Below, in pieces: positions 7,922-16,421 of a DNA stretch of 64,000 nucleotides. Origin of the DNA: Paraburkholderia hospita. Its GTDB lineage: Bacteria; Pseudomonadota; Gammaproteobacteria; Burkholderiales; Burkholderiaceae. Position numbers and translations under genes: made by a program. Numbering within the stretch: the first letter of the stretch is position 1; every line of letters starts with the position of its first letter. The stretch is from contig NZ_CP026106.1 of the NCBI RefSeq assembly GCF_002902965.1, positions 1,612,001 to 1,676,000 on the forward strand, written 5' to 3'. Below the pieces are notes generated by a model that did not search any database, had not been told where the DNA came from, and was given only the letters and a program-made list of their open reading frames with translations.

Positions 7922-8965
7922 GTGAAAACCCGCTCGCACATCTTCTCTTCGTTGTCTGGTCTGCTGAATCATTCGTCGGCATCCGCTGCGCGCCGCATCG
8001 CGCTGGCAGCGGCAGCGACGGTGATCGGCGCAAGCGCGTCGCTCGTCAGCGTGCCCGCTTGGGCCGGCTGGTACGGCCATGGCACCGCGTACACGTCGCA
8101 CGGCGAATACAACGGCGCGCACGGCGGCTACTGCAGCGGCGGCACCTGCAATCACGCGGGCGGCGTGGCCGGCCCCTACGGCGGCGTCGCGAGCAACTCG
8201 GGCAGCGTCACGCGTACGTCGCCGGGCCAGTTCTCCAACTCGGGCACGGCCTACGGACCGAACGGCCGCTCGGTGCAGCATTCCGGCGACACCAGCTGCG
8301 CAAGCGGCACCTGCTCGCACACGGGCACGATGACGGGCTCGGACGGCAAGACGGCATCGACGTCGGGTGACGTGACGCGCAACGGCGCCGGCCAATACTC
8401 GTCGTCGGGAACCGTGACGGGCGGCAACGGCAACAGCTACAACCACTCGGCATCGACGAACTGCGGCGGCTGGACGTGCTCGCGCTCGGGCACCGTGACG
8501 GGCAGCAACGGCGGCACGGTCACACACTCGGGCAGCGCAACGAGCGTGGCGCCTGGCGTAGTCGTCACGTCGGGCAGCGCGACAGGCACGCACGGCAACA
8601 CCGTGACGACGAGCGGCACGGTCGTGCATGGCGGCGTTGTCACGACGGGCGGCACGGCTGTGGTGACGGGCACGACGACGGTCGGCGCGGCTGTCGTGGT
8701 GCCGCCGCCTGTGATCGTCCCGCCGCCTCCCGCTGTGATCGTCGCCGCGCCTGTGCCCGCGCCCGTCGTCGTGGTTCCGCCGCCCCCGCCGGCCGCTGTG
8801 GTGGTCGCGCCGGCGCCCGTCGTCGTGCCGCCGCCCGCACGTGTGGTGGTCGTCGCTCCGCCGCCGCCCCCGCATGTCGTGTATGTCGCACCGATGCCGC
8901 GTCCCGCCGTCTGGATTCCGGGACACTGGGTCGGCCGCGTGTGGATTCCGGCGCACTGGGCGTAA
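7922..8965 (+). CDS. secreted Ser/Gly/Thr-rich repeat protein with Pro/Val-rich tail
   Basis: About 347 residues from the GTG at 7922, which has GAAGGA upstream; in-frame GTGs at 7895 and 7907 are alternatives. A signal peptide ends near VPAWA. The body contains three related segments, each with a C-x4-C pair (CSGGTC, CASGTC, CGGWTC) followed by small-residue runs such as SGTVTGSNGGTVTHSG, at spacings of about 50-60 residues. A long Pro/Val/Ala region follows. The C-terminus has two tryptophan motifs, WIPGHW and WIPAHW, like YXWGPGHW-type envelope proteins. It is probably an exported, possibly surface-exposed, structural protein. Its function is unknown. Confidence 0.78.
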   Translation: MKTRSHIFSSLSGLLNHSSASAARRIALAAAATVIGASASLVSVPAWAGWYGHGTAYTSHGEYNGAHGGYCSGGTCNHAGGVAGPYGGVASNSGSVTRTSPGQFSNSGTAYGPNGRSVQHSGDTSCASGTCSHTGTMTGSDGKTASTSGDVTRNGAGQYSSSGTVTGGNGNSYNHSASTNCGGWTCSRSGTVTGSNGGTVTHSGSATSVAPGVVVTSGSATGTHGNTVTTSGTVVHGGVVTTGGTAVVTGTTTVGAAVVVPPPVIVPPPPAVIVAAPVPAPVVVVPPPPPAAVVVAPAPVVVPPPARVVVVAPPPPPHVVYVAPMPRPAVWIPGHWVGRVWIPAHWA

Positions 8966-8984
8966 ATGAACAAGGCAGACGTAC

Positions 8985-9019
8985 AAACACAAACGGCGCG
9001 TGAAGCGCCGTTTGTGTTT
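8985..9019. terminator. bidirectional intrinsic terminator
   Basis: A perfect 15-bp stem, AAACACAAACGGCGC (8985-8999) and its complement (9005-9019), has a 5-base loop. It lies between two convergent genes, and AT-rich arm ends give T-rich 3' ends in both directions. Confidence 0.85.
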
Positions 9020-9055
9020 TGTGCGAGAAGTGGAAGTTGAGGTGGAAGTGGAAGC

Positions 9056-10249
9056 TCAGCTCGGCTTCATGCCGGGCCCAACCGTCACGGTTGGATCGAC
9101 AGGCACGGTTTCCGCAACCACGCTTGCGGGCACGAGCGGCTTGCTGCGAAAACGCGAGCGAATGCGCCGGCGCATCGGCTCTTCGAAATACGTGAACACG
9201 ATGACGCTGAACAGCAGCGTGAACGTGAGCGGAATCCAGCCGTTGCTCGCGCGAAAACCCACAAGCCACGCGAGATACGCGAGCGGCACGTGAATCAGGA
9301 ACAGCGCATAACTCGCTTCGCCGAAGCGCACGAGCCAGCGCTGATTCAGCAGGCCGATCACGGGCCGTTCCAGCAGCGCGAGGCCGAGAATCAAGGTTGC
9401 GAAGAACGGGCTCTGCGGATAGAACACGGGCGTCGTGGGTTGCCACAGCGCGAGCACGATCAGCACGACGACGGAACCCGACACCAGCGCGATGCCACGG
9501 CCATGCATCGACACACCGCGCGTGCGCAAAGTCTGGAATGCGAGCGCCGCGCCGATGCCCAGCATGAACTCGGCGATCCGGCACAGCGGCAGCGTGCCCG
9601 CAAGGAAGTGACTGCGCGAGACGGGGAACGCGGCCATGATGAACAGGATCATCAGGCCCTGCGCGATCCAGACGCCGAGCAGCGTGACGGCGAGCGTCGA
9701 TGCGCGCATCTTCACGAAGCGCGCGAGGATCAACGGAAAGAGCGCGTAGAAAAACGCCTCGCACGACACGCTCGAAGCCGGACCATTCCACGGCTGATTG
9801 ATCGCGGCGAACGGGAACCAGGCGGTGATCAGGAACACCTGGCAAATGAAGCTCACCACCAGTGAAAGATTGATCGACGTCTTCAGCGCGAACCACTTGA
9901 GCAACAGCACATCGTTGTGCGAGATGACGAGGTACGCGGTCGTGACGGATGCAATGGCGAGCGCGAACAGGATGTTCGGATAGATGCGTGCGACGCGCGC
10001 GACGTAAAAATTATGCGGGCCTTGCGTCGCGAGTTCATCGCGATACGTGTACGTGAGAATGAAGCCCGAGAGCACGAAGAAGAGGGAAACAGCCGAGCGC
10101 CCGCCATCGACGAAATTGAAGAACGAAACGGGCGTATTGAGCAGTTCGAGTTCGCGGTAATGCGACAGGACGACGGTCAGCGCTGCAAGAAAGCGGATGC
10201 TCGTCAGCGCAGGAACGATACCGTTGGCCTGAATGGTCGTCGCTCGCAT
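9056..10249 (-). CDS. acyltransferase-3 family membrane protein (OafA/YrhL-like)
   Basis: A polytopic inner-membrane acyltransferase, 397 residues from the ATG at 10249 (MRATTIQAN), preceded by GAGAG. An ATG 14 codons further upstream has no clear ribosome site. The N-terminal region TSIRFLAALTVVLSHY carries the conserved Arg and His of the family, followed by SLFFVLSGFILTYTY. About ten hydrophobic segments follow, then a basic tail. Such proteins move acetyl or other acyl groups from acyl-CoA onto extracytoplasmic glycans such as O-antigen or exopolysaccharide. There are no glycan genes next to it, so the acceptor is unknown. It is convergent with the secreted repeat protein. Confidence 0.88.
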   Translation of the reverse strand: MRATTIQANGIVPALTSIRFLAALTVVLSHYRELELLNTPVSFFNFVDGGRSAVSLFFVLSGFILTYTYRDELATQGPHNFYVARVARIYPNILFALAIASVTTAYLVISHNDVLLLKWFALKTSINLSLVVSFICQVFLITAWFPFAAINQPWNGPASSVSCEAFFYALFPLILARFVKMRASTLAVTLLGVWIAQGLMILFIMAAFPVSRSHFLAGTLPLCRIAEFMLGIGAALAFQTLRTRGVSMHGRGIALVSGSVVVLIVLALWQPTTPVFYPQSPFFATLILGLALLERPVIGLLNQRWLVRFGEASYALFLIHVPLAYLAWLVGFRASNGWIPLTFTLLFSVIVFTYFEEPMRRRIRSRFRSKPLVPASVVAETVPVDPTVTVGPGMKPS

Positions 10250-10636
10250 TGGGCTCTCATTCTTAAAAGGATGCGCCAAAAGTTTCCGCATCGACAGTTC
10301 AGTTTAACGGTCTGCCATGACGTTCTTTCCGGTTGAACCCTGAGGTGTCGGAAAACACCGAGACATTGGCCGAGCGATCCCCGTTGCGCGTTGTGTACCG
10401 GCACCGATTAATTGTTACGACAAATGAAACGCGCCCCGGTCGTGATCCGTATTGCAATGCGTGTTGCATGGCGATTTCGGATGGCCTCTGTCCGATCCAG
10501 ACAAACCCTGATTGCTGCGCCGAAAGGGCCGCTGATATCGTGCGCAGGTCATGTGGAAGCGCTTCCACTCCAGCTTTCGTTTCGTCGATCGATTCGTTTC
10601 AGACACGCATCAAACCATTCAGCGAGAGGAGGTTCC
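10250..10636. other. divergent intergenic region with operator of the glucoside operon
   Basis: This 387-bp gap separates the acyltransferase and the GH1 gene, both reading outward. It holds the LacI-type operator at 10553-10568 and the strong GAGAGGAGG ribosome site of the GH1 gene. Reading frames across it are not convincing. Confidence 0.6.
10553..10568. promoter_or_regulatory. LacI/GalR-family operator
   Basis: A perfect 16-bp palindrome, GTGGAAGC followed by GCTTCCAC, with the central CG typical of LacI-family operators. It lies about 70 bp before the GH1 start, and the cluster ends with a LacI-family gene (16422), the likely binder. Confidence 0.75.
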
Positions 10637-12055
10637 GTGGCATACGATGCAGTGGCACCGGGCGGCATTCAGTCGAACAGCATTCAGTCGAGCAGTCAGC
10701 AAAGCGATCCCTTCACGCCGTCCGCCGACTCCGTGCTCTGGCGCAAGGACTTTCTGCTCGGCGCGGCAACGGCCTCGTATCAGATCGAAGGCGCCGTCAC
10801 CGAGGACGGTCGCCTGCCGTCCATCTGGGACACGTTCTCCGCGACGCCGGGCAAGGTGCTCGCGGGCGACACGGGCGCCGTGGCCTGCGATCACTACCAC
10901 CGCTGGGAAAGCGATCTCGACCTGCTGTCGGGGCTCAACTTCGAGGCGTACCGGCTTTCGGTTGCGTGGCCGCGCGTGATGGACGAAGCGGGTCGCCCGA
11001 ACGCAAAGGGCCTCGATTTCTACAAGCGGCTGCTCGGCAGGCTGAAGGACAAGGGCTTGCAGACCTTCGTCACGCTGTATCACTGGGATTTGCCCCAGCA
11101 TCTCGAAGATCGCGGCGGCTGGCTCAACCGCGAGACCGTCTATCGTTTTGCCGACTACGCGGACCTGATGAGCCGCGAACTGTCGGGTCACGTCGACGCG
11201 TGGATGACGCTGAACGAGCCGTGGTGTTCGGCGTTCCTCGGCTACGGCAACGGCCATCATGCGCCCGGTCTTGCGAACGTCCGCTACGCAACGCAGGCGA
11301 TGCATCATCTGCTGCTCGCGCATGGCCAGGCGACCCAGGTGCTGCGCGCAAACGATCCGTCGTCGATGAAAGGCATCGTTGCGAACGTGGGGCGCGGTAC
11401 GGCCGCAACGTCGAGCGAAGCGGACCAGCGCGCCGCGCATCTGTTCGAAGTGCAGCACAATGCGTGGATTCTCGATCCGCTTCTGAAGGGTGAGTATCCG
11501 GCCGATCTATGGGAGCTGTGGCCTGGCGCCGAGCCGCTCATGCTCGAAGGCGACCTGCAAACCATCGCGGCGCCGCTCGATTTTCTCGGCATCAACTATT
11601 ATTTCCGCACCAATGTGAAGAGCGACGGCGCGCACGGCTTCGTCGACGCGCCGCTGGCCGATGTCGAGCGTACGCAGATGGGCTGGGAAGTCTATCCGGA
11701 CGGCTTGCGCGATCTGCTGACGGGATTTCACGGCACGTATCCGAACCTGCCGCCCATCTATATCACCGAGAATGGCATGGCCTCGGACGACACGGTGGAG
11801 AACGGCCGTGTCGAGGACCCGCAGCGCATCGCGTTCCTCAAGCGGCATCTGGCCGCCGTCGATCAGGCCGTGAAGCGGGGCGTCGATATTCGTGGCTACT
11901 TCGTCTGGTCGCTGCTGGATAATTTCGAATGGGCGTTTGGCTACGAGCGTCGCTTCGGCGTCGTGCATGTCGATTACGGCACGCAGCAGCGCACCGTCAA
12001 ACGCAGCGGCGAGCTGATCGCGAAGTTCATCGAGGCGCGCAAACAGCAGCGCTGA
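10637..12055 (+). CDS. GH1 beta-glucosidase
   Basis: A 472-residue glycoside hydrolase family 1 enzyme that would cleave beta-glucosides such as cellobiose. The acid/base Glu194 lies in TLNEPW and the nucleophile Glu378 in ITENG. FLLGAATASYQIEGA near the N-terminus and WSLLDNFEWAFGY near the C-terminus are family hallmarks. The start is GTG at 10637 behind a near-perfect GAGAGGAGG ribosome site; the open frame extends further upstream but crosses the operator. There is no signal peptide, so it acts in the cytoplasm on sugar imported by the ABC transporter encoded next. It is first in an operon of five structural genes plus the regulator. Confidence 0.93.
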   Translation: MAYDAVAPGGIQSNSIQSSSQQSDPFTPSADSVLWRKDFLLGAATASYQIEGAVTEDGRLPSIWDTFSATPGKVLAGDTGAVACDHYHRWESDLDLLSGLNFEAYRLSVAWPRVMDEAGRPNAKGLDFYKRLLGRLKDKGLQTFVTLYHWDLPQHLEDRGGWLNRETVYRFADYADLMSRELSGHVDAWMTLNEPWCSAFLGYGNGHHAPGLANVRYATQAMHHLLLAHGQATQVLRANDPSSMKGIVANVGRGTAATSSEADQRAAHLFEVQHNAWILDPLLKGEYPADLWELWPGAEPLMLEGDLQTIAAPLDFLGINYYFRTNVKSDGAHGFVDAPLADVERTQMGWEVYPDGLRDLLTGFHGTYPNLPPIYITENGMASDDTVENGRVEDPQRIAFLKRHLAAVDQAVKRGVDIRGYFVWSLLDNFEWAFGYERRFGVVHVDYGTQQRTVKRSGELIAKFIEARKQQR

Positions 12056-12137
12056 TCAAGACGCGCTGACACGCAGTCACAAGAAGCTGATACGCAGTCG
12101 ACCTGATAAATCGGGCCTCGAGCCTGAAGGAGACGGA

Positions 12138-13382
12138 ATGAACAGCAGAAAACAGTGGGCGTTGAAAAGCGGTATCGCACTTGCATTGGCCATCACGGGC
12201 GTCATCGCGCAAGCGGAGCCGTTGAAGGCGAATGTGATTCACTGGTGGACGTCGGGCGGCGAATCGGCGGCGATCCGGCAGTTCGCCGACGCGTACAACC
12301 AGGCAGGCGGCCAATGGGTCGACAACGCCGTGGCGGGTGCGGACCAGGCGCGTGCGACCGCGATCAACCGCATTGTCGGCGGCGATCCGCCCACGGCTGC
12401 GCAGTTCAACACGTCGAAGCAGTTTCATGACCTGATCGATCAGGGCCTGCTCAACAACGTCGATGCCGTCGCCACGAAGGAGAACTGGGCAGCCATCTTC
12501 CCGCAATCGATACTCGACAGCATCAAGGTCAACGGCCATTACTACGCGGCGCCCGTCGATATCCACATGCCCGCGTGGTTCTTCTATTCGAAGCCGGTGT
12601 TTGCGAAAGCGGGCATTGCGGGCGACCCGAAGAGCTTCGATGAATTCGTGGGCGATCTCGACAAGCTGAAAAAGGCGGGCGTGATACCGCTCGCGCTGGG
12701 CGGCCAGCCGTGGCAGGAGAAGATCACGTTCGATGCCGTCTTTGCCGATGTCGGCGGACCCGATCTGTATCTGAAGGTGTATCGCGACCGCGACCAGAAC
12801 GCGGTGAAATCGGATGCGTTCAAGAAGGTGCTCGCGTCGTTCAAGAAGCTGCATGATTACGTCGATGCCGGCTCGCCGGGCCGCAACTGGAACGACGCGA
12901 CGGCGCTCGTGATCTCCGGCAAGGCGGGCGTGCAGATCATGGGCGACTGGGCGAAGGGCGAATTTTCGGCGGCGAAGCAGGCGCCCGGCAAGGACTTCGG
13001 CTGCTTCCCCGGTTTTGGTCCGCGTTCGCCGTATTTGGTGGCGGGCGATGTGTTCGTATTCCCGAAGACGGATAACGCGACAGCGATCAAGGCGCAGAAT
13101 CTGCTCGCGACGGTGATGACCTCGCCGCAGGCGCAGGTCGCGTTCAGCGCGAAGAAAGGCTCGATCCCGATCCGGCCCGACGTCGACGTGAATCAGCTCG
13201 ACATCTGCGCGAAGGAGGGCATTGCGATCATGAAGGACAAGTCGCGCCAGTTGCCGAACCCGGAAATGCTCCTGTCGCCTGACATGCAGGGCGCGTTGAC
13301 GGACGTCATCACGAACTTCTGGAACAAGAACCAGTCGGTCGACGATGCACAAAAGGCCTTTGCCAGCGCACTGAAGGGCTGA
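12138..13382 (+). CDS. sugar ABC transporter substrate-binding protein
   Basis: A 414-residue periplasmic binding protein of the carbohydrate uptake type 1 family. A signal peptide ends near IAQAEP, and the mature protein starts with VIHWWTSGGESAAIRQFADAY, typical of GtsA-type glucose/mannose or oligosaccharide binders. The motifs YAAPVDIHMPAWFFYSKPVF and IMGDWAKGEF also fit. The ribosome site GAAGGAGAC precedes the ATG. It sits 82 bp after the beta-glucosidase and 6 bp before the first permease gene, so the ligand is likely a beta-glucoside or glucose. The specificity is inferred from context. Confidence 0.9.
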   Translation: MNSRKQWALKSGIALALAITGVIAQAEPLKANVIHWWTSGGESAAIRQFADAYNQAGGQWVDNAVAGADQARATAINRIVGGDPPTAAQFNTSKQFHDLIDQGLLNNVDAVATKENWAAIFPQSILDSIKVNGHYYAAPVDIHMPAWFFYSKPVFAKAGIAGDPKSFDEFVGDLDKLKKAGVIPLALGGQPWQEKITFDAVFADVGGPDLYLKVYRDRDQNAVKSDAFKKVLASFKKLHDYVDAGSPGRNWNDATALVISGKAGVQIMGDWAKGEFSAAKQAPGKDFGCFPGFGPRSPYLVAGDVFVFPKTDNATAIKAQNLLATVMTSPQAQVAFSAKKGSIPIRPDVDVNQLDICAKEGIAIMKDKSRQLPNPEMLLSPDMQGALTDVITNFWNKNQSVDDAQKAFASALKG

Positions 13383-13388
13383 CGCGCG

Positions 13389-14345
13389 ATGGGCACGCTC
13401 AAGTCGCATGCCTTGCCCGAGATGACAGCGAACCGGCGGCCCGTCGCGAAGACGCGCGGGCGGCCGTTGAAGAAGCGCTGGTCGCTCGCCGCGTGGATCG
13501 CGCTGATTCCGATGGTAGTCACGGTCGTCTTCGCGTATCTCGGCACGATGCTGTGGACGGCGCGCGTGTCGCTCAGCAACTCGCGCACGTTTCCATCGAA
13601 CGATTTCGTCGGCTTCACGCAATACGTGCGGCTGTTTCATAACGACCGCTGGCTCGTGTCGCTGCAGCATATCGCGATTTATGGCGTGTTCTTCATCGTC
13701 GCGTGCATCGTGATCGGCATGCTGCTCGCGATCTTCATCGACCAGCGCGTGATGGCGGAAGGCGTGTTGCGCACGGTGTTCCTGTATCCGTACGCGATGT
13801 CGTTCGTCGCGACGGGTCTGGTGTGGCAATGGATCCTCAACCCCGAGCTTGGCGCGCAGTCGCTGCTGCACAAGATGGGCTTCACGCATGCGCGCTTCGA
13901 CTGGATCGTCGATCAGGACTTCGTGATCTATACGATCGTGATCGCGACCGTCTGGCAGGCGTCGGGCCTCGTGATGGCCGTGATGCTGGCGGGCTTGCGC
14001 GGTATCGACGACGAGTTGTGGAAGGCTGCGCGCATCGACGGCATTCCGCGCTGGCGCGTCTACATGAGCATCGTTATTCCGATGCTCGGCCCGTCGATCT
14101 CGACCGCGTTCGTGCTGCTGTTCGTCGCCGTGGTGAAGCTGTTCGATGCTGTCGTTGCGATGACGCAGGGCGGTCCCGGCACTGCGAGCGAAGTACCTGC
14201 GAAGTTCATCATGGACTATCTGTTCGGGCGTGCGAATATCGGGCTCGCGTCGGCCGCGTCGATCGTGCTGCTCGCGACGGTGCTCGCGATTCTTGCGCCG
14301 TTCCTGTATGCCCGCAGCCGAAGCGCGTCGCGCAAGGAGGTGTGA
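13389..14345 (+). CDS. sugar ABC transporter permease 1 (MalF/GtsB type)
   Basis: A 318-residue inner-membrane permease with about six helices. The EAA loop is present as DDELWKAARIDGIPRWRVYMSIVIPMLGP, which docks on the ATPase. A basic N-terminal tail (about 30 residues) precedes the first helix. Together with the next gene it forms the heterodimeric channel. Its stop codon overlaps the next ATG by one base, and the preceding binding-protein gene ends 6 bp upstream. Confidence 0.93.
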   Translation: MGTLKSHALPEMTANRRPVAKTRGRPLKKRWSLAAWIALIPMVVTVVFAYLGTMLWTARVSLSNSRTFPSNDFVGFTQYVRLFHNDRWLVSLQHIAIYGVFFIVACIVIGMLLAIFIDQRVMAEGVLRTVFLYPYAMSFVATGLVWQWILNPELGAQSLLHKMGFTHARFDWIVDQDFVIYTIVIATVWQASGLVMAVMLAGLRGIDDELWKAARIDGIPRWRVYMSIVIPMLGPSISTAFVLLFVAVVKLFDAVVAMTQGGPGTASEVPAKFIMDYLFGRANIGLASAASIVLLATVLAILAPFLYARSRSASRKEV

Positions 14346-15262
14346 TGAGCACGACGCTTGAACCTTCCGCTCATTCGTCACGCCAGCCGCGCCAACGTCA
14401 CGCGCGCAAGAAGCGCTTTTCTCCGTCGCGGCTCGGCATCTATGGCTTTCTGATTATCGCAGCGCTGTTCTTCCTGTTGCCGCTGTACGTGATGCTCGTA
14501 ACGTCGGTGAAGCCGATGGACGAAATCCGCCTGGGCAATCTGCTCGCGCTGCCGGCGCACCTTACGCTGCAACCATGGAGCGATGCATGGCAGTCGGCGT
14601 GCACGGGACTCGATTGCAACGGCATCCGCGTGGGCTTCTGGAACTCGGTGCGCATCGTCGTGCCGAGCACAGTGTTCTCGATCGTGATCGGCGCGATCAA
14701 CGGCTATGCGCTGTCGTTCTGGCGGCCGCGCGGCGCGGGCCTGTTCTTCGCCGTGTTGCTGCTCGGCGCGTTCATTCCGTATCAGGTGATGATCTACCCG
14801 ATGGTGCGTGTGCTCGCGAGCGTGCATCTGTTCAGTTCGCTCCCCGGCATCGTGATCATTCACACGATCTTCGGCATGCCCGTGATGACGCTGCTGTTCC
14901 GCAACTACTACGCGGGCATTCCGCTGGAACTGTTCAAGGCCGCGCGTATCGACGGCGGCGGTTTCTGGCGCATCTTCTTTCAACTGATGCTGCCGATGTC
15001 GCTGCCCATCATCGTCGTCGCGATGATCCTGCAGGTGACGAACATCTGGAACGACTACCTGCTCGGCCTCGTCTTCGCGGGCACGCGCAACCTGCCGATG
15101 ACGGTGCAGCTGAACAACATCATCAACACGACGACAGGCGAGAAGATCTACAACGTCAACATGGCGGCGACGATCCTGACTTCCGTCGTGCCGCTCGCCG
15201 TGTATTTCATTTCGGGCCGCTGGTTCGTGCGCGGCATCGCGTCCGGCGCAGTGAAGGGTTGA
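14345..15262 (+). CDS. sugar ABC transporter permease 2 (MalG/GtsC type)
   Basis: A 305-residue permease, partner of the preceding gene. The first helix is near residues 35-55 (LGIYGFLIIAALFFLLPLYV). It has the MalG-type start VTSVKPMDEI after the first helix and an EAA loop PLELFKAARIDGGGFWRIFF near residue 195. The C-terminus ends RWFVRGIASGAVKG, as is usual for the family. The start overlaps the previous stop by one base, indicating coupled translation. The ATPase gene follows after 10 bp. Confidence 0.93.
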   Translation: MSTTLEPSAHSSRQPRQRHARKKRFSPSRLGIYGFLIIAALFFLLPLYVMLVTSVKPMDEIRLGNLLALPAHLTLQPWSDAWQSACTGLDCNGIRVGFWNSVRIVVPSTVFSIVIGAINGYALSFWRPRGAGLFFAVLLLGAFIPYQVMIYPMVRVLASVHLFSSLPGIVIIHTIFGMPVMTLLFRNYYAGIPLELFKAARIDGGGFWRIFFQLMLPMSLPIIVVAMILQVTNIWNDYLLGLVFAGTRNLPMTVQLNNIINTTTGEKIYNVNMAATILTSVVPLAVYFISGRWFVRGIASGAVKG

Positions 15263-15272
15263 AGGGACGAAT

Positions 15273-16385
15273 ATGGCTACCGTACCGAACATCGCGAACG
15301 CGAACGTTGCAAACGTCGCGGTCCGCGACCTGAAGATTCAGCTCGGCGCGAACACGGTGATCGACGCGCTCGATCTCGACGTGCGCGCAGGGGAATTCGT
15401 CGTGCTGCTCGGACCGTCGGGTTGCGGCAAGTCGACGCTGCTGCACAGCATTGCCGGTTTGATCGACGTGACGCAAGGCAGTATCGAGATCGGCGGCGAG
15501 GACATGACGTGGGCCGATCCGAAAGACCGGCGCATCGCGCTCGTGTTTCAGTCGTATGCGCTGTATCCGACGATGAGCGTCGAGCGCAATCTGTCGTTTG
15601 CGCTGCGCATCAACGGCACACCGAAGGCGGAGATTGAGCGGCGCGTGGCGCGCGCGTCGGACATGCTGCAACTTGGGCCCCTGCTCAAGCGCAAGCCGTC
15701 GCAGCTGTCGGGCGGACAGCGGCAGCGCGTCGCGATCGGACGTGCGATCGTGCGCGAAGCCGACGTGTTTCTGTTCGACGAGCCGCTATCGAATCTCGAC
15801 GCGAAGCTGCGCACGGAATTGCGTCGCGAACTCAAGCAATTGCATCAGCGCCTTGGCGCCACGATGATTTACGTGACGCACGACCAGGTCGAAGCGATGA
15901 CGCTCGCCACGCGCATGGCCGTGATGAAGAGCGGCGTGATCCAGCAGTTCGGCACACCCGCCGAGGTGTATGCGCGCCCTGCGAACCTGTTTGTCGCGAC
16001 CTTTCTCGGCTCGCCGGCGATGAACCTGCTGAACGGCACGCTGCATGCTCAGGGTGACGGCGTGCGCTTTACGGGCGCGAAGCTCGATCTCGACGTGTCG
16101 CCCTACGCGTTCGCCGCGCAGCCCGACTACGGCAAGCCGTGCGTGCTTGGCGTGCGGCCCGAGGACGTGCGCGTGCGGATCGGCGCGGACTCGAATCAGC
16201 GCGGGCAAGTGTCGCTTATCGAACCAATGGGCAACCACCGGGTTATCTGGCTCGATTATCATGGCACTCAGATAGCGTCGATCGATCAGGAGAAAACGCC
16301 CGTCGCCGTTGGCGATTCAGTGGCGTTCGCGATCGATGGCGCACATATATCGCTGTTCGACGAGGCGGGCGGGGCGCGCCTCTGA
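15273..16385 (+). CDS. sugar ABC transporter ATP-binding protein (MalK/UgpC type)
   Basis: A 370-residue ATPase driving the importer. The nucleotide-binding domain has Walker A GPSGCGKST (about residues 47-55), the signature LSGGQRQRVAIGRA and Walker B FLFDEPLSNLDAKLR, with the H-loop THDQ. The last 130 residues form the OB-fold regulatory domain (GVRPEDVRV) found in MalK-type ATPases. A GAAGGGA ribosome site precedes the ATG. It is the last structural gene of the glucoside operon. MalK-type proteins can energise several importers, so it may also serve permeases elsewhere. Confidence 0.94.
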   Translation: MATVPNIANANVANVAVRDLKIQLGANTVIDALDLDVRAGEFVVLLGPSGCGKSTLLHSIAGLIDVTQGSIEIGGEDMTWADPKDRRIALVFQSYALYPTMSVERNLSFALRINGTPKAEIERRVARASDMLQLGPLLKRKPSQLSGGQRQRVAIGRAIVREADVFLFDEPLSNLDAKLRTELRRELKQLHQRLGATMIYVTHDQVEAMTLATRMAVMKSGVIQQFGTPAEVYARPANLFVATFLGSPAMNLLNGTLHAQGDGVRFTGAKLDLDVSPYAFAAQPDYGKPCVLGVRPEDVRVRIGADSNQRGQVSLIEPMGNHRVIWLDYHGTQIASIDQEKTPVAVGDSVAFAIDGAHISLFDEAGGARL

Positions 16386-16421
16386 GCGGCAGGCGCAACA
16401 CTACAAGCGGACGGAGACACC

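Noticed and set aside
8100..8900. Possible phase-variable simple repeats in the secreted protein gene
   Set aside because: The repetition is at the amino-acid level with mixed codons; no long homopolymer or short tandem unit is present.
12027..14381. A 784-codon open frame antisense to the sugar ABC genes
   Set aside because: It is a high-GC shadow of well-supported genes; Arg/His-rich with no domain.
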